64,000 bases of DNA from Opitutia bacterium (GCA_003569245.1 BGOM01000015.1:264692-328691), one strand, 5' to 3'; shown: positions 26,012 to 40,435, counted from the stretch's first letter. Translations and numbers: made by a program. The notes: generated by a model not told the origin, from the letters alone.

Positions 26012-27166
26012 TCAGTGGCGCGCCGCGCGGCGCAGGAGGACGACCGCCAGCGCGAGCACGACCAGGTTCGGCAGCCAGACGAGGAGGTCGGGCCGGAAGG
26101 CCGGGTCCTTCACCGATTTGGCCATCTCCGCCAGCAGGTAATAGCTGAGCGCGACCAGCAGGGCGACGACCGCGTTCACGAACGTCTCGGAGCGTCCGAC
26201 CCGGACCGCGAGGGGCACCGCCAGCAGGCTCAGGGTGAAGATCGAGAACGCCGAGGCGAGGTGCGACATCAGCTGCGTGCTGGCCAGCATCCGGCTGAGC
26301 GCGACCTCCGCGGGCGGGGTGGCCGGCGTCACCTGCCAGCCGTGCTCCATGGCCTCGAGCAGTTCCGCCAAGGTCAGCCAGCGGAGCTTCCGGGTCACGC
26401 CCCCGTCCTGGAAGACCGTGCCCGCGGGAAACTCGAAGGTGGTCGACTTCGCCATCGCGAAGGCGGCCGGCGCGTTGCGGTTCGCCTCGGAGGGCGCGCG
26501 GGATTCCATCCGGGCCTCCGTCAGCGCGACCCGCAGCAAGGCCTTCCCGTCCTTGTCCTCGGTCGCCGTCAGGCGCGCCTCCTGCGCATGGATCGATTGC
26601 GTCAGGCGGCCGTTGGCGTCGACGCGCCAGAGCCAGAAGTCGCGGAGGACGTCGCCGTCGCGGGCGGCGGCGCGCAGGATCACGCCGGGGATCCGGCGGT
26701 TGATCTGGCCCGGGGTCACGATCGCGGCGGGGTTGTCGCGGGCCGACCCGGAAAGGATGCGGTGGTAACGGTCGTTGGCGGCGGGAGCCACCTCGAGGTT
26801 CAGCCAGGCCGAGAAGACCGCGAGGGCGGCGGCGAGGAGCAGGGCCGGCCGGGCGATGCGCACCAGGCCGCGTCCGCTCGCCTTCATCGCGGTGATCTCA
26901 TGCTGCGCGCCCATGCGCCCGAACGCCATCAGCACGCCGGCCAGCATGCCCATCGGCAAGGCGTAAGGCGTCACCCCGGGGAAGAGCAGGACGACCAGCT
27001 CGAGCCCTTGGGCCCCGTCCACGCGTCCGGTGGCGATCGCCCCGGCGACCTGCTGGAGGAAGTTGCCCGCCACCATCACGAAGAGGAACGCCCCCGTGGC
27101 CATGCCGCCGGCCAGGGCGGTCTCGGTCAGGACGTGGCGGTCGAGGATGCGCACGGCATCATCCAA
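26012..27166 (-). CDS. LptF/LptG-family lipopolysaccharide export permease
   Basis: One of the two membrane subunits of the Lpt ABC transporter that moves LPS from the inner membrane into the periplasmic bridge. The 384-residue protein has three N-terminal helices with LFPGVTPYALPMGMLAGVLMAFGRM, a large periplasmic beta-jellyroll-like domain (about residues 120-270), and three C-terminal helices. ITAMKASG near residue 92 is the coupling-helix region. It resembles LptF more than LptG, but the partner is not in this window. It lies 33 bases beyond the end of the Bat operon and may be read through from it. Confidence 0.88.
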   Translation of the reverse strand: MDDAVRILDRHVLTETALAGGMATGAFLFVMVAGNFLQQVAGAIATGRVDGAQGLELVVLLFPGVTPYALPMGMLAGVLMAFGRMGAQHEITAMKASGRGLVRIARPALLLAAALAVFSAWLNLEVAPAANDRYHRILSGSARDNPAAIVTPGQINRRIPGVILRAAARDGDVLRDFWLWRVDANGRLTQSIHAQEARLTATEDKDGKALLRVALTEARMESRAPSEANRNAPAAFAMAKSTTFEFPAGTVFQDGGVTRKLRWLTLAELLEAMEHGWQVTPATPPAEVALSRMLASTQLMSHLASAFSIFTLSLLAVPLAVRVGRSETFVNAVVALLVALSYYLLAEMAKSVKDPAFRPDLLVWLPNLVVLALAVVLLRRAARH

Positions 27167-27199
27167 TCGCCCCGACCCGCTTTGTCCAAGCGAAAGGGC

Positions 27200-27955
27200 T
27201 CAGGGTGCCTTCGGTGCGTCGAGGTTGGCGGGCAGTCCGCCGCCCCACGGCGACTCGATCTCGCGGGCCTGCAGCCAGCCGGTCTTGCCGGCGGCGGTGG
27301 TCACGCGCACGTAGTCGTTGAAAGCGCGGTCCGTCCGGACCACGTCGCCTTCGGCGATGCCGACGATGGCTTCGCCGCGCGCCGTCGGCGTCAGGCGGAG
27401 CGAGACCTCGGACTGGCGGACGACCGCCCGGCGGGCGTGCAGGTGGCCGCCCCAGAGGCCGGGCAGGGAGAGCAGGAAAACCGTGGCGGCCGCGACCACC
27501 ATCTTCTCCTGCCATGCGGAAGGGGCGCGCCGGCGCAGGCGCGGGATCAGCAGCCCGAGGAGCGCCACCCAGAAGGCCGCCGTCGCGATGACCAGCCAGG
27601 CGTTCGCCCCGAGGAAGCCGGCGTAGTCTTCCGCCCAGGTCAGGGCGGGGCGCTCGACGCCGCCCGCGGACTGGGCGTGGCGGATGCCGGCGGTCGCCAC
27701 CGCGTTGCGGGGATCGAGCAGCAGGGCGCGCTCCCAGCAGACCATCGCGCGGCCCTTGCGGCCGAGCTTCCATTCGGCGTTCCCCAGTGCGGCGAGACGA
27801 CCGGCGGTCGCGCCTTCGGCGCTCACCTGCGCCTGCCAGCGCTCGATCGCGCCGACGTAATCGCCGGCGGCGTAGGCCGCCTGGCCGGCGTCCATCTCGG
27901 CGGCGGACAGGGGCGCGGCGAGGAAGCCGGCCAGCCAGAGCCAGAGGTGCCTCAT
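27200..27955 (-). CDS. TPR and SH3-like protein ending the Bat operon (BatE-like)
   Basis: A 251-residue exported protein. A signal peptide (LAGFLAAPLSAAEMDA) is followed by two TPR-like units (residues about 20-95), two membrane helices (about 115-165), and an SH3b-like C-terminal domain beginning near RQSEVSLRLTP. This order matches BatE-type proteins of aerotolerance operons. It overlaps batD by 4 bases. TPR and SH3 modules suggest protein or peptidoglycan binding at the periplasmic face; the exact role is unknown. Confidence 0.8.
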   Translation of the reverse strand: MRHLWLWLAGFLAAPLSAAEMDAGQAAYAAGDYVGAIERWQAQVSAEGATAGRLAALGNAEWKLGRKGRAMVCWERALLLDPRNAVATAGIRHAQSAGGVERPALTWAEDYAGFLGANAWLVIATAAFWVALLGLLIPRLRRRAPSAWQEKMVVAAATVFLLSLPGLWGGHLHARRAVVRQSEVSLRLTPTARGEAIVGIAEGDVVRTDRAFNDYVRVTTAAGKTGWLQAREIESPWGGGLPANLDAPKAP

Positions 27956-29625
27956 AGACGTGCCTCCAGTTCGGCGAGGAGCGCGAGGAGCGCAGGTTTC
28001 TCCGCTTGCAAGGAGGCGTCGCTCGGCGCGCCGAACTTGGCGCCGTCGGCGCGGCGGAAGATGCGGTCCAGCGCCGCGGCGTCGGCCGCGGGCAGGACGC
28101 GGCGGATATCGCCTTGGGTCAACGCCTCCGGGGTCGCCTCGATCCACGGGGCGCAGCCGGCGCGCAGGCCGCGGACGCAGGCGATCGCGAAGCCGGCGTC
28201 GTCCACGGCGGCGTTGGCGGCCCGGCGCGCGGCCCGGACTTCGCGCCGGGCGCGGGCGCGGCGGAGGATCTCGGGGTGGGCGAGCAGGTACGCGCTCCCG
28301 GCCGCCGCCGCGAAGAGGGTGAGGCTCAGCGTGAGCAACGTGAGGTTGGTCGTCCAGAAGGGGCGCGACCCGGCGAGCGGCGCGACGACCTGGGCGCCGG
28401 GGTCGAGCAGTCCGCGGGCCTGCGGGTCGGGGGTCGCCAGACCGGTGAGCGCCTTCGCGGCGGGCGTGCCGGCGGCGGCGCCTGGATCGGCTGAGACGAG
28501 CTCGACCTTCGCCGGGGCGTTGCCGGTGACGTTCACCGGCTGCGGGGCGAACTCCAGCCGCTGGAAAGTCCGGGTCTCCGGGTCGAAGACCGCGAAGCGG
28601 ATCGCGGGGGTCATCTGCTTGCCGGGCAGGCGGGGGACCAAGGTGTAGGTGAACGAGCGCTGGTCCTCGGCGCGGCGGAAGCGGCGGTCGTTGCCGGGGA
28701 CGACATCCCATGTCTCGCTGCTGCCGATCTCGGGGGGCAGGATGCGGTCGAGGTTGCCCTCGCCGGCAAGGATCGCGCGCAGGCGGATCGGTTCGCCGAC
28801 CTCGGGCTTCGGGTTGGAGACGCTGACGGACTCCGCGAGGAACCGGCCGATGGCCCCGGTCCACTCCGCCGGGCGGCCGGTCTCCGGTACGTGCTCGACC
28901 GTGACCTTGCGGCGGAAGGTGAACGGCCGGTCGCGACCGCTCGCGGTGAAGCCGCCGAGGCCGCCGGTGTTGACGAGCATGATGCCGTTGATGGTGACCT
29001 CGCTCGTCCCCGTCCGCAAAGGCGTCAGCTCGAAGCCCGTCTGGATGCCTTGGCCGTTCGGCAGCTCCTCGTTGCGGGCCCCGATCTGCTGGAAGGTGAA
29101 GCCTTCCGCCTCGCACTCGAGGCCGAAGGAGCCGTTCACCATCTCCTGCTCGCTGCCTTTCAGCAGGATCGCGCCGGGGATGCGTTCGCCCACGTAGTAG
29201 GTGCGGACCGGCATGACCAGCTCGGCGCGGGCCTGGCCCTCGCGCCGGAAGCCGGTGGCGGCGCTGACGTTCACGGTCATCGCGGGCACCTTGATGAGCT
29301 TGGCCGGGAAGCGGATATTGAAGGCGGGGATGACATGGGCGCCTTCCTCCTCGGGCGCGACGCCGGAGAAGTTGAGGGTCGCCTCGGTCGTGTTCGCGCG
29401 GAAGAGCTGGCCGGAGAAGCGCAGCGCCATGCCCTTCGGCGGCTTGAGCTCGCGGCCCACGCGGTCCGCCGGTCCCAGGATGACGTCGGATTCGATGCGG
29501 ACCTGCAGCTTGAAGGGCTGGCCCGGGCCGGCCACCGGCGGGGTCATCTCCCAGCTCACGTAGTCCTCGGCCCGCGCGCAGGTGAGCGCGAGGAAGCAGG
29601 CGAGCAGGCGGAGGCAGCGCGTCAT
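27952..29625 (-). CDS. batD: BatD-family exported protein
   Basis: A 557-residue protein with signal peptide (LLACFLALTCARAEDYV) and several Ig-like beta domains typical of the BatD/oxygen-tolerance family: PGQPFKLQVRIES, FPAKLIKVPAMTV and PKPEVGEPIRLRAIL. A single membrane helix near residue 440 is followed by a cytoplasmic helical tail. Bat proteins are linked to aerotolerance and stress in Bacteroides and Leptospira, with an unclear mechanism. I chose the ATG at 29625, one base after the batC-like stop, over an in-frame upstream start that would overlap that gene. Confidence 0.88.
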   Translation of the reverse strand: MTRCLRLLACFLALTCARAEDYVSWEMTPPVAGPGQPFKLQVRIESDVILGPADRVGRELKPPKGMALRFSGQLFRANTTEATLNFSGVAPEEEGAHVIPAFNIRFPAKLIKVPAMTVNVSAATGFRREGQARAELVMPVRTYYVGERIPGAILLKGSEQEMVNGSFGLECEAEGFTFQQIGARNEELPNGQGIQTGFELTPLRTGTSEVTINGIMLVNTGGLGGFTASGRDRPFTFRRKVTVEHVPETGRPAEWTGAIGRFLAESVSVSNPKPEVGEPIRLRAILAGEGNLDRILPPEIGSSETWDVVPGNDRRFRRAEDQRSFTYTLVPRLPGKQMTPAIRFAVFDPETRTFQRLEFAPQPVNVTGNAPAKVELVSADPGAAAGTPAAKALTGLATPDPQARGLLDPGAQVVAPLAGSRPFWTTNLTLLTLSLTLFAAAAGSAYLLAHPEILRRARARREVRAARRAANAAVDDAGFAIACVRGLRAGCAPWIEATPEALTQGDIRRVLPAADAAALDRIFRRADGAKFGAPSDASLQAEKPALLALLAELEARL

Positions 29626-29626
29626 C

Positions 29627-30595
29627 TCAGTAATCCTTGCCTTTCTTGGCGTCGGGCTTGCCGGCCTTGCCGCCACCGTCCGCTCCGGGCTTCTCGCCGG
29701 CGGGCATCTTGCGGCCGAACTCGTTCTTCAGGCCCTCGAGCGCGCCGCGGGCCTCCTGCTCGGTCATCTTCTGCTCCTCGCCCGCCTTCGGCTCGCGTTT
29801 GCCGCTGCCGGAGCCCGGCTTCTGCCGGTCCTCGGGCAGGAAATTCTCGTCGTCCTCGCCGTCGCCTTCCGCGTTCTGCGGCAGCTTGTCGTCGGGGATG
29901 CGCTTGATCAGCTCCTTGATCACCTCGCGCAGCTCGTCCTGCTTCCGGCGCTGGGCCGCCACCGCCTCCGCCAGTTCCCGGGTCTCGCGCGCCAGCGCGC
30001 GGAGCAGCTCGTCGATGGCGTCGGCGTTGGCGCGCGACTCGGCGTCGCGCGGGTCGAGCTCGTGGGCGCCGCGGAAGTCGCCCACGGAGCGGGTCCAGGC
30101 CGCGACGACCCCGGCGCGCTTGGCGAGCATGGCCTCCTCCTTCGGGATCAGCTTCTTGACGGTGCGGTAGGTGTCGATGCCCTGGCCGAGGGCGGCCACG
30201 GCGGGCACGTAGTCGGGCTCCTTGTTCGCGGCCTTCGCGCGGTCGAGCAGGGTGATCTGGTCCTGCATGTCATGGATATCGGCGTCGGCCGCCTCGAGGT
30301 AGGAGCGGGCGATGGAAAGCTCCGTCACGTCTCCGGTCGTCTTGCCGCCGAGCGTCGCGAGGCCCTTGCCGAAGCGCACGTGACCGAGGTTATGCAACGC
30401 CGGCGGGCGGAGTTCGTCGAGGTCGCGGCCGAGCGAGGCGCGCAGGGCCTCCTCGGCGCCGGCGAGGTCGCCCTCGGCCAGGCGGCGGGTGCCGCGGTTG
30501 TGGAGTTCGCGGGCGTCGAGCTTGCGGAGGTCGTCGGCGGGCGGTTCGGCGGCCAGGAGGGAAGCCGCGAGGAGCAGGGGCAGCAGGGACTTCAT
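29627..30595 (-). CDS. TPR-containing BatC-like protein
   Basis: A 322-residue exported protein. Signal peptide SLLPLLLAASLLAAEPP precedes TPR-like repeats (HNRGTRRLAEGDLAGAEEALRASL and later segments to about residue 190). A charged coiled-coil region (RETRELAEAVAAQRRKQDELREV) follows, then a Gly/Lys/Glu/Pro-rich disordered tail ending in KKGKDY. Position between batB and batD and the TPR content support a BatC role. It overlaps batB by 4 bases. Confidence 0.8.
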   Translation of the reverse strand: MKSLLPLLLAASLLAAEPPADDLRKLDARELHNRGTRRLAEGDLAGAEEALRASLGRDLDELRPPALHNLGHVRFGKGLATLGGKTTGDVTELSIARSYLEAADADIHDMQDQITLLDRAKAANKEPDYVPAVAALGQGIDTYRTVKKLIPKEEAMLAKRAGVVAAWTRSVGDFRGAHELDPRDAESRANADAIDELLRALARETRELAEAVAAQRRKQDELREVIKELIKRIPDDKLPQNAEGDGEDDENFLPEDRQKPGSGSGKREPKAGEEQKMTEQEARGALEGLKNEFGRKMPAGEKPGADGGGKAGKPDAKKGKDY

Positions 30596-31599
30596 GGCGC
30601 GGTGGGACGGCGGGTGGAGAGAAGGGACTCGGCGACGAGCAGGAGGAGGGCCAGGGCGAGGAACCACTCCTCGCGGGGGACGCCGCGGCGGGCGGAACCG
30701 GTGGCGTCCGTGCCGGCCTGGATGGCCAGGCGAAGAGCCTCCATGCCTTCGCCGGCCTGGCCGAGCCGGACATAACGGCCGTTCGTGGCCTCGGCGACCT
30801 TGGTGAGGGTATCCTCGTCGAGCCGGCTCAGGACCTCCTCGCCGCCGCTCTTGAGCGTGTCGGCCGCGCCGACGTCGTTGATGACCGTGATGGTGCCGCC
30901 CGCGGGCGTGCCGACGCCGACGGTGTGGACGACGAGTCCCTGGCGCGCGAGTTTCTTGGCGGTGTCGACGCCGCCGGCCTCGAGGTCCTCGCCGTCGGTC
31001 AGGATGATCACCAGCTTGCGGTTGCGGTTGGGCGCGAAGGCCAGCTCGGCCTCGGCCAGCGCGCGCCCGACGTCGGTGCCGGGCACCTGGATGCTCGTCG
31101 TGTCGGTCTCCTCGAGCGTCCGGAAGAAGGCGTCGTAGTCGCGCGTCAGCGGGCACTGCAGGAAGCCCGACCCGGAGAAGGCCACGAGGCCGACGCTGCC
31201 CGTGCCCTTGCGGCGGATGAAATTCCCGATCGAGGCCTTGGCGCGCGCGAGCCGGTTGGGTCGCATGTCGGCGACGAGCATCGACTTCGATACGTCGAGC
31301 ACGAAGACGACGTCCTCGGCCGCGGCCTTGGCCTCGGTCGTCTCCCGGCCCCACCGCGGTCCGGCCAACGCCCCGAGCAGGAGCGCCGCGGACAGGGCCA
31401 GCGCGACATCCTTCGTGAGGCGCCGGGTCGCGGAGTAGCCGGCGGTCAGCCGGGCCAGCAGGCGTTCCGCCGCGAAGGCGGCCAGGCCGCGGCGGCGGCG
31501 GAGCTCCGTCCAGCGCAGACCGGCGAACAGGGCCGCGCCGGCGAACGGCGCGGCGATCGCCAGCCAGGTCGTCTCGAAATGGAAGTCGGCGAAGTCCAT
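30592..31599 (-). CDS. batB: von Willebrand factor A domain protein BatB
   Basis: A 335-residue inner-membrane protein. Two N-terminal helices (about residues 9-28 and 63-82) and one C-terminal helix flank a periplasmic VWA domain. The metal-ion-dependent adhesion site has DVSKSM at about residues 98-103, with the later TDGED threonine/aspartate part. It is the second of two consecutive VWA genes, as is usual in Bat operons, and lies 3 bases after batA. Confidence 0.92.
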   Translation of the reverse strand: MDFADFHFETTWLAIAAPFAGAALFAGLRWTELRRRRGLAAFAAERLLARLTAGYSATRRLTKDVALALSAALLLGALAGPRWGRETTEAKAAAEDVVFVLDVSKSMLVADMRPNRLARAKASIGNFIRRKGTGSVGLVAFSGSGFLQCPLTRDYDAFFRTLEETDTTSIQVPGTDVGRALAEAELAFAPNRNRKLVIILTDGEDLEAGGVDTAKKLARQGLVVHTVGVGTPAGGTITVINDVGAADTLKSGGEEVLSRLDEDTLTKVAEATNGRYVRLGQAGEGMEALRLAIQAGTDATGSARRGVPREEWFLALALLLLVAESLLSTRRPTAP

Positions 31600-31602
31600 G
31601 GC

Positions 31603-32643
31603 TCAGGGGGCGCGGGGGCGGACGAGGGCCCCGAGCAGTTCGGCGAGGAGGAAGAGCAGGGCCGCCAGCATCCACGCCCGCCGGTGGCTCTCGTAGGTGA
31701 CGGTCTCGCGGATCTTGACCTCGGTCCGCTCCAGGCGGTCGATCTCCTCGTAGACGCGCTGGAGCTGGTCGCGGTCGAGCGCCCGGTAGAAACGCCCTTG
31801 GCCGATCTTGGCCATCTTCTCCAGCATCTCGTAGTTCGCGGGGTTCATCGTCATCATCGGGATGATCTTCCCGAAGACGTCGCGGTTGAGCTTGCCGGTG
31901 CGGCGGTCGAACTGCGGCAGGACGGTGGGCTCATCCTTCCCGAGGCCGATGGTGTAGAGCTTGATGCCCATGGCGGCGGCCAGCTCGGCGGCGGGGATCG
32001 GCAGGATCGCCTTGCTCTGGTTGTCGTCGCCGTCGGTGAGCAGGATGATGACCTTGGAGCCCTTGCCCTTCACGGTCTTCATCCGGTCGACGCCCATCGC
32101 CAGCGCTTCGCCGATGGCGGTGCCGGTCTCCTGGATGATGCCGATGTGCATGCGGTCGACGCCTTTCTCGATCCAGCCCTTGTTGATCGTGAGCGGGCTG
32201 AGCAGGTAGGGTTTGCCGGAGAAGACCACGGCGCCGACGCGGTCGTCGGGACGGCGCGAGAGGAACTCGCGGATGACCTGCTGGCTGGCTTCCCAGCGCG
32301 TCGTCTCCTTGCCCGGCGGGCTCATGTCCAGGGCCATCATCGACCAGGAAAGGTCGACCACCAGGAGGATGTCGACGCCTTCGGTCTCGCGCTCGATCTC
32401 CTTGCTCGCGGTCCGCGGTCCGGCGAGGGCCACGATCAGCAGGGCGGCGGTGGCGAGGCGCAGGAAGAGGCGCAGGCCGCCGGCGCCTTCGCGCACGCGG
32501 CGGGACAGGCCGGCCAGCAGCGCGGCGTCCGGGAAAAGCAGGGCCGACGTCCGCCCGACGCGTCCGCGCAACCAGGCGTAGAGCGGCAGGGCCGCCAGGA
32601 GGAGCAGGACCCAAGGATGTTCGAACTCGAAGCCCAGTTCCAT
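31603..32643 (-). CDS. batA: von Willebrand factor A domain protein BatA
   Basis: A 346-residue inner-membrane VWA protein. Helices lie near residues 10-24 and 60-78 and at the C-terminus, with an intact MIDAS: DLSWSM near residue 98 and TDGDDNQS further on. The first segment LGFEFEHPWVLLLLAALPLYAWL is the typical aerotolerance N-terminal region. It lies one base after the small DUF4381-like gene and forms part of the tightly packed moxR-bat unit. Confidence 0.92.
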   Translation of the reverse strand: MELGFEFEHPWVLLLLAALPLYAWLRGRVGRTSALLFPDAALLAGLSRRVREGAGGLRLFLRLATAALLIVALAGPRTASKEIERETEGVDILLVVDLSWSMMALDMSPPGKETTRWEASQQVIREFLSRRPDDRVGAVVFSGKPYLLSPLTINKGWIEKGVDRMHIGIIQETGTAIGEALAMGVDRMKTVKGKGSKVIILLTDGDDNQSKAILPIPAAELAAAMGIKLYTIGLGKDEPTVLPQFDRRTGKLNRDVFGKIIPMMTMNPANYEMLEKMAKIGQGRFYRALDRDQLQRVYEEIDRLERTEVKIRETVTYESHRRAWMLAALLFLLAELLGALVRPRAP

Positions 32644-32644
32644 G

Positions 32645-33145
32645 TCAGGCGGCCCCTCCCAGGGCGCGGCGGGCGTCCTCGACGCGGGTCGCGGCCTCGC
32701 GCACGGCGGCGATCAGGATGGCGGGCTCCAGCGGGGCGCCGGCGAACTTCGCGGCGTCGGCCGCGCGCAGCGCCGCGAGGAGCGGCTGGCGCGCCGGCAG
32801 GAAAAGCGGCAGGTCGGCCAGGCGCGCCGACAGTTCCTCGGTCGACAGCGCCGGGTGCGCGGCCGGGTGCGCCGCGGCGAGGTAGGCGCGGAAGGCCGCG
32901 GTCACCGCGCGGGTGGCCTCCGGCGCGGGCCGGTCGGCGGCGGCGGTCAGCGCCGCCTCGAAGGCGGCGAACGGCGCCGGGACGCGGCGCGGGCGGCGCA
33001 GCCACGTCGCGATGAGCAGCGCGAGCACGGTCGTCGCGGCCAGGGCCAGGACGACGACCGCCCAATAGGATTCCCACCAGCCGGGCGGCAGCGCCGGGCG
33101 GGGGCCCAGCAGCGTGAAAGGCTTCTCGTCGGCGGCGAGGATCAT
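32645..33145 (-). CDS. DUF4381-like single-helix protein of the Bat operon
   Basis: A 166-residue protein with one strong membrane helix (SYWAVVVLALAATTVLALLIATWL), an Arg-rich stop-transfer (RRPRRVP), and an Ala-rich helical cytoplasmic domain with LSTEELSARLADLPLFL. Length, topology and position between the DUF58 gene and batA fit the DUF4381 family found in such operons. The family has no established biochemical role. It overlaps the DUF58 stop by 4 bases. Confidence 0.75.
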   Translation of the reverse strand: MILAADEKPFTLLGPRPALPPGWWESYWAVVVLALAATTVLALLIATWLRRPRRVPAPFAAFEAALTAAADRPAPEATRAVTAAFRAYLAAAHPAAHPALSTEELSARLADLPLFLPARQPLLAALRAADAAKFAGAPLEPAILIAAVREAATRVEDARRALGGAA

Positions 33146-34047
33146 CGGCGGCGGCGGCGCTCGAAGAAGCGCGATAAGGTGGGGGCGACGGCGGCGTCGG
33201 GATCCAGGCGCGCCACGTCCACGCCGGCGCGGCCGAGCGTGGTGGCGACGCCGGTCAGGCGCGCGTCGGCGGCGGCGGCGAACCGGGCGCGGATGTCGGC
33301 GGAGCCGGTGTCGACCTCGCGGATCTCGCCCGTCTCGGCGTCCTCGAGGGCGACCAGCCCCACGTCGGGCAGCTCGCGTTCACGGGCGTCGACGAGCTGG
33401 AGGCAGGCCGTGTCGTGGCGGGCGTTGAGCTCGCCGAGGGCGGCGGCCATCGCGTCCTCGCCTTCCGGGCCGGCGAGGAAGTCCGACAGCACGAAGATCA
33501 TCGAGCGACGCTTGAGCGCGCGGGCGAGCCGCCGCATCGGGCCGGCGAAGGAGGTGCGGCGGGAGGCCGGCCGGAACTCGAGCGCCTCGCGGACGATGCG
33601 CAGCACCTGGCGGCGGCCTTTGCGGGGCGGGAGCCAGAGCTCCTCGCGGTCGGTGAAGAGCAGGAGGCCGACCTTGTCGCCGGCTTTCAGCGCGGAGACG
33701 GCAAGGCAGGCGGCCGCCTCGGCGGCGCGCTCGCGCAGGGTCCGCTCGCCGGAGCCGAAGGCGGCGGAGCCGGAGATATCGATCGCGAGCACCATCGTGA
33801 GCTCGCGCTCCTCGCGGTGCAGGCGGACGAACGGCTTGCCCGTGCGCGCCGTGACGTTCCAGTCCATCGTGCGGACGTCGTCGCCCGGCACGTACTCGCG
33901 CAGTTCCTCGAAGTCCGTCCCGCGGCCCTTGAAGCGGGAGAGGTAGGCCCCGACCATCGCGTCGTTGACCGCGCGCAGGGCGACGACCTCGACGCGCTGC
34001 GCGCGGCGGAGGGTCTCCTGCGGGTTGGTCGGGACGACGGGGTCCAC
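33142..34047 (-). CDS. DUF58-domain protein
   Basis: A 301-residue soluble protein with a degenerate VWA-like fold, regularly paired with MoxR ATPases. The hallmark segment ELREYVPGDDVRTMDWNVTART is near residue 40, followed by VLAIDISGSAAFG, a MIDAS-like motif. No ATG lies at a suitable place. I infer a GTG start at 34047, 15 bases after the moxR stop, because it gives the expected N-terminus; the frame is open further upstream only through moxR. Confidence 0.87.
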   Translation of the reverse strand: MDPVVPTNPQETLRRAQRVEVVALRAVNDAMVGAYLSRFKGRGTDFEELREYVPGDDVRTMDWNVTARTGKPFVRLHREERELTMVLAIDISGSAAFGSGERTLRERAAEAAACLAVSALKAGDKVGLLLFTDREELWLPPRKGRRQVLRIVREALEFRPASRRTSFAGPMRRLARALKRRSMIFVLSDFLAGPEGEDAMAAALGELNARHDTACLQLVDARERELPDVGLVALEDAETGEIREVDTGSADIRARFAAAADARLTGVATTLGRAGVDVARLDPDAAVAPTLSRFFERRRRR

Positions 34048-34061
34048 GGGCGCGGCTGGGC

Positions 34062-35030
<969 letters not shown>

Positions 35031-35128
35031 GGGGGTGGGGGAGAGGGGTGGGGCGAGGCGGGGGCCTCGTGCGGCGGTTCTCCGCCCAACCTAAAGGAGC
35101 GACCGGCGGGGCCGGTTTCGTCTGCCAG

Positions 35129-36880
<1,752 letters not shown>

Positions 36881-37013
36881 CTATGAGGGTTTTTCACAAA
36901 CGGCCACCCCCGGCCTAATACCTCCCGCAAACCCCCTCTCCGGGGTGGTGGGAGGTGGGCGACCCTATTTGATGCCTTTTGCGTCCACCCGCGCCAAGCA
37001 CCCTCCGTCCACC

Positions 37014-37679
37014 ATGCCCGCAAGTTCCTGCTGCTCTACGTGCCGACCTTCCTCCATCGGAAAGAAGGTGGTCATGGCCCTCACCGGCCTTGTCCTGATC
37101 GGTTTCGTCCTCGGCCACCTCCTCGGCAACCTGCTGATGTTCAAGGGTCCGGCCGCCCTGAATGAGTACGCCAAGTGGCTCCATGATCACCCCGGTCTCA
37201 TCTGGACGGCCCGCATGGTCCTTTTAATTAGCGTTTTCGCTCATATATGGGTGGGAATCAAGCTTTCCCTCGAAAATAAGGCCTCCCGCGACGGTGGTCC
37301 GGCGGTCGACGCCACCCGCCGGGCGTCTCTCGGTTCCCGCACCATGCCCTATTCCGGGGTGGTTATCCTTGGTTTCATCGTCTTCCACCTCCTGCACTTC
37401 ACCTTCAAATCGGTCGCCGTCGCCTACCAAGGGGACAGCGTCTACGCCATGGTCGTGGCGGGTTTCAGCCAGCCGGCCATCGCGATCTTCTACATCGTCA
37501 GCATGTTGCTGCTCTGCCTGCACCTCGGGCATGGCGTCAGCAGCGTGTTCCAGACCCTCGGCCTGCGCAACGAGCGCTGGCGCGGGCGCCTCGACGCCTT
37601 GGCCCAGGCCTACGCCTGGTTCATCGCCCTAGGTTTCATTTCCATCCCTTTGGCCGTCCTCACCGGCTGCCTCAAGTAA
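37014..37679 (+). CDS. sdhC: Succinate dehydrogenase cytochrome b subunit
   Basis: Membrane anchor of respiratory complex II, 221 residues, of the cytochrome b558 type seen in Bacillus and Bacteroidetes-like enzymes. SIGKKVVMALTGLVLIGFVLGHLLGNL at the start carries heme-ligand-type histidines. Four further helices include FIVFHLLHFTF and LLLCLHLGHGVSSVFQTLG. I chose the ATG at 37014, which puts 18 residues before KKVVMALTG as is usual; an in-frame ATG at 36972 with GGAGGT 15 bases upstream is the alternative. It heads sdhCAB. Confidence 0.92.
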   Translation: MPASSCCSTCRPSSIGKKVVMALTGLVLIGFVLGHLLGNLLMFKGPAALNEYAKWLHDHPGLIWTARMVLLISVFAHIWVGIKLSLENKASRDGGPAVDATRRASLGSRTMPYSGVVILGFIVFHLLHFTFKSVAVAYQGDSVYAMVVAGFSQPAIAIFYIVSMLLLCLHLGHGVSSVFQTLGLRNERWRGRLDALAQAYAWFIALGFISIPLAVLTGCLK

Positions 37680-37691
37680 GCGCCTGCTCCC

Positions 37692-39620
<1,929 letters not shown>

Positions 39621-39625
39621 CCGCC

Positions 39626-40435
39626 ATGGTCCAGGAAAACGGAAAAGCAACCACCCTCGCGCTCAAGCTGCGCGTCTGGCGCCAGCGCCGCGGCCAGCCC
39701 GGCGCCTTCGAGGAGCACGCGCTCGCCGCCGTGCCCACCTCCGCCTCGTTCCTCGAGATGATGGACATGCTCAACGAGCAGCTCATCAAGCAGGGCAAGG
39801 ACACCTTCGCCTTCGACCACGACTGCCGCGAGGGCATCTGCGGCATGTGCTCGATGACCATCAACGGCATGCCGCACGGCCCCCTCCCGGGCGTGACGAC
39901 CTGCCAGCTGCACATGCGCAACTTCCGTGACGGCGAGACGATCACCGTCGAGCCGTGGCGCGCCCGCGCCTTCCCGGTCCTCAAGGACCTCGCCGTTGAC
40001 CGCTCCGCCTTCGACAAGGTCATCCAGTCCGGCGGCTTCATCACCGTCCGCACCGGCTCCGCCCCGGAGGCCAACAACATCCCGGTGCCCAAGCCCGTCG
40101 CCGACGAGGCCATGGACGCCGCCGAGTGCATCGGCTGCGGCGCCTGCGTCGCCTCCTGCAAGAACGGCTCCGCCATGCTCTTCGTCGGCGCCAAGATCAA
40201 CCACCTCAACATCCTGCCCCAGGGCCAGGCCGAGCGCGACCGCCGCACCCTCGCCATGGTGAAGACCATGGACGAAGCCGGCTTCGGCAACTGCACCAAC
40301 TACGGCGAGTGCCAGGCGCACTGCCCGAAGAGCATCACCCTCGACGTCATCGCCAAGCTCAACCGCGACTACCTCCGGGCCCGCGTGAAGGAGTTCTTCT
40401 CCTCCACCGGCAAGCCCTCCAAGGGCGGAGACTGA
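39626..40435 (+). CDS. sdhB: Succinate dehydrogenase iron-sulfur subunit
   Basis: Carries electrons from FAD to the membrane anchor through three clusters. The 269-residue protein shows a plant-type [2Fe-2S] site at C67, C72, C75 and C93 (CREGICGMC), then [11 protein letters not shown] and [12 protein letters not shown] for the [4Fe-4S] and [3Fe-4S] clusters. I chose the ATG at 39626. It ends the sdhCAB operon, with a strong bidirectional terminator 46 bases downstream. Confidence 0.97.
   Translation: MVQENGKATTLALKLRVWRQRRGQPGAFEEHALAAVPTSASFLEMMDMLNEQLIKQGKDTFAFDHDCREGICGMCSMTINGMPHGPLPGVTTCQLHMRNFRDGETITVEPWRARAFPVLKDLAVDRSAFDKVIQSGGFITVRTGSAPEANNIPVPKPVADEAMDAAECIGCGACVASCKNGSAMLFVGAKINHLNILPQGQAERDRRTLAMVKTMDEAGFGNCTNYGECQAHCPKSITLDVIAKLNRDYLRARVKEFFSSTGKPSKGGD

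Noticed and set aside
26015..28648. An 877-codon plus-strand frame opposite lptF and the bat genes
   Set aside because: Same effect: repetitive Arg/Gly/Gln composition with no domain, and the minus-strand genes fit known families.
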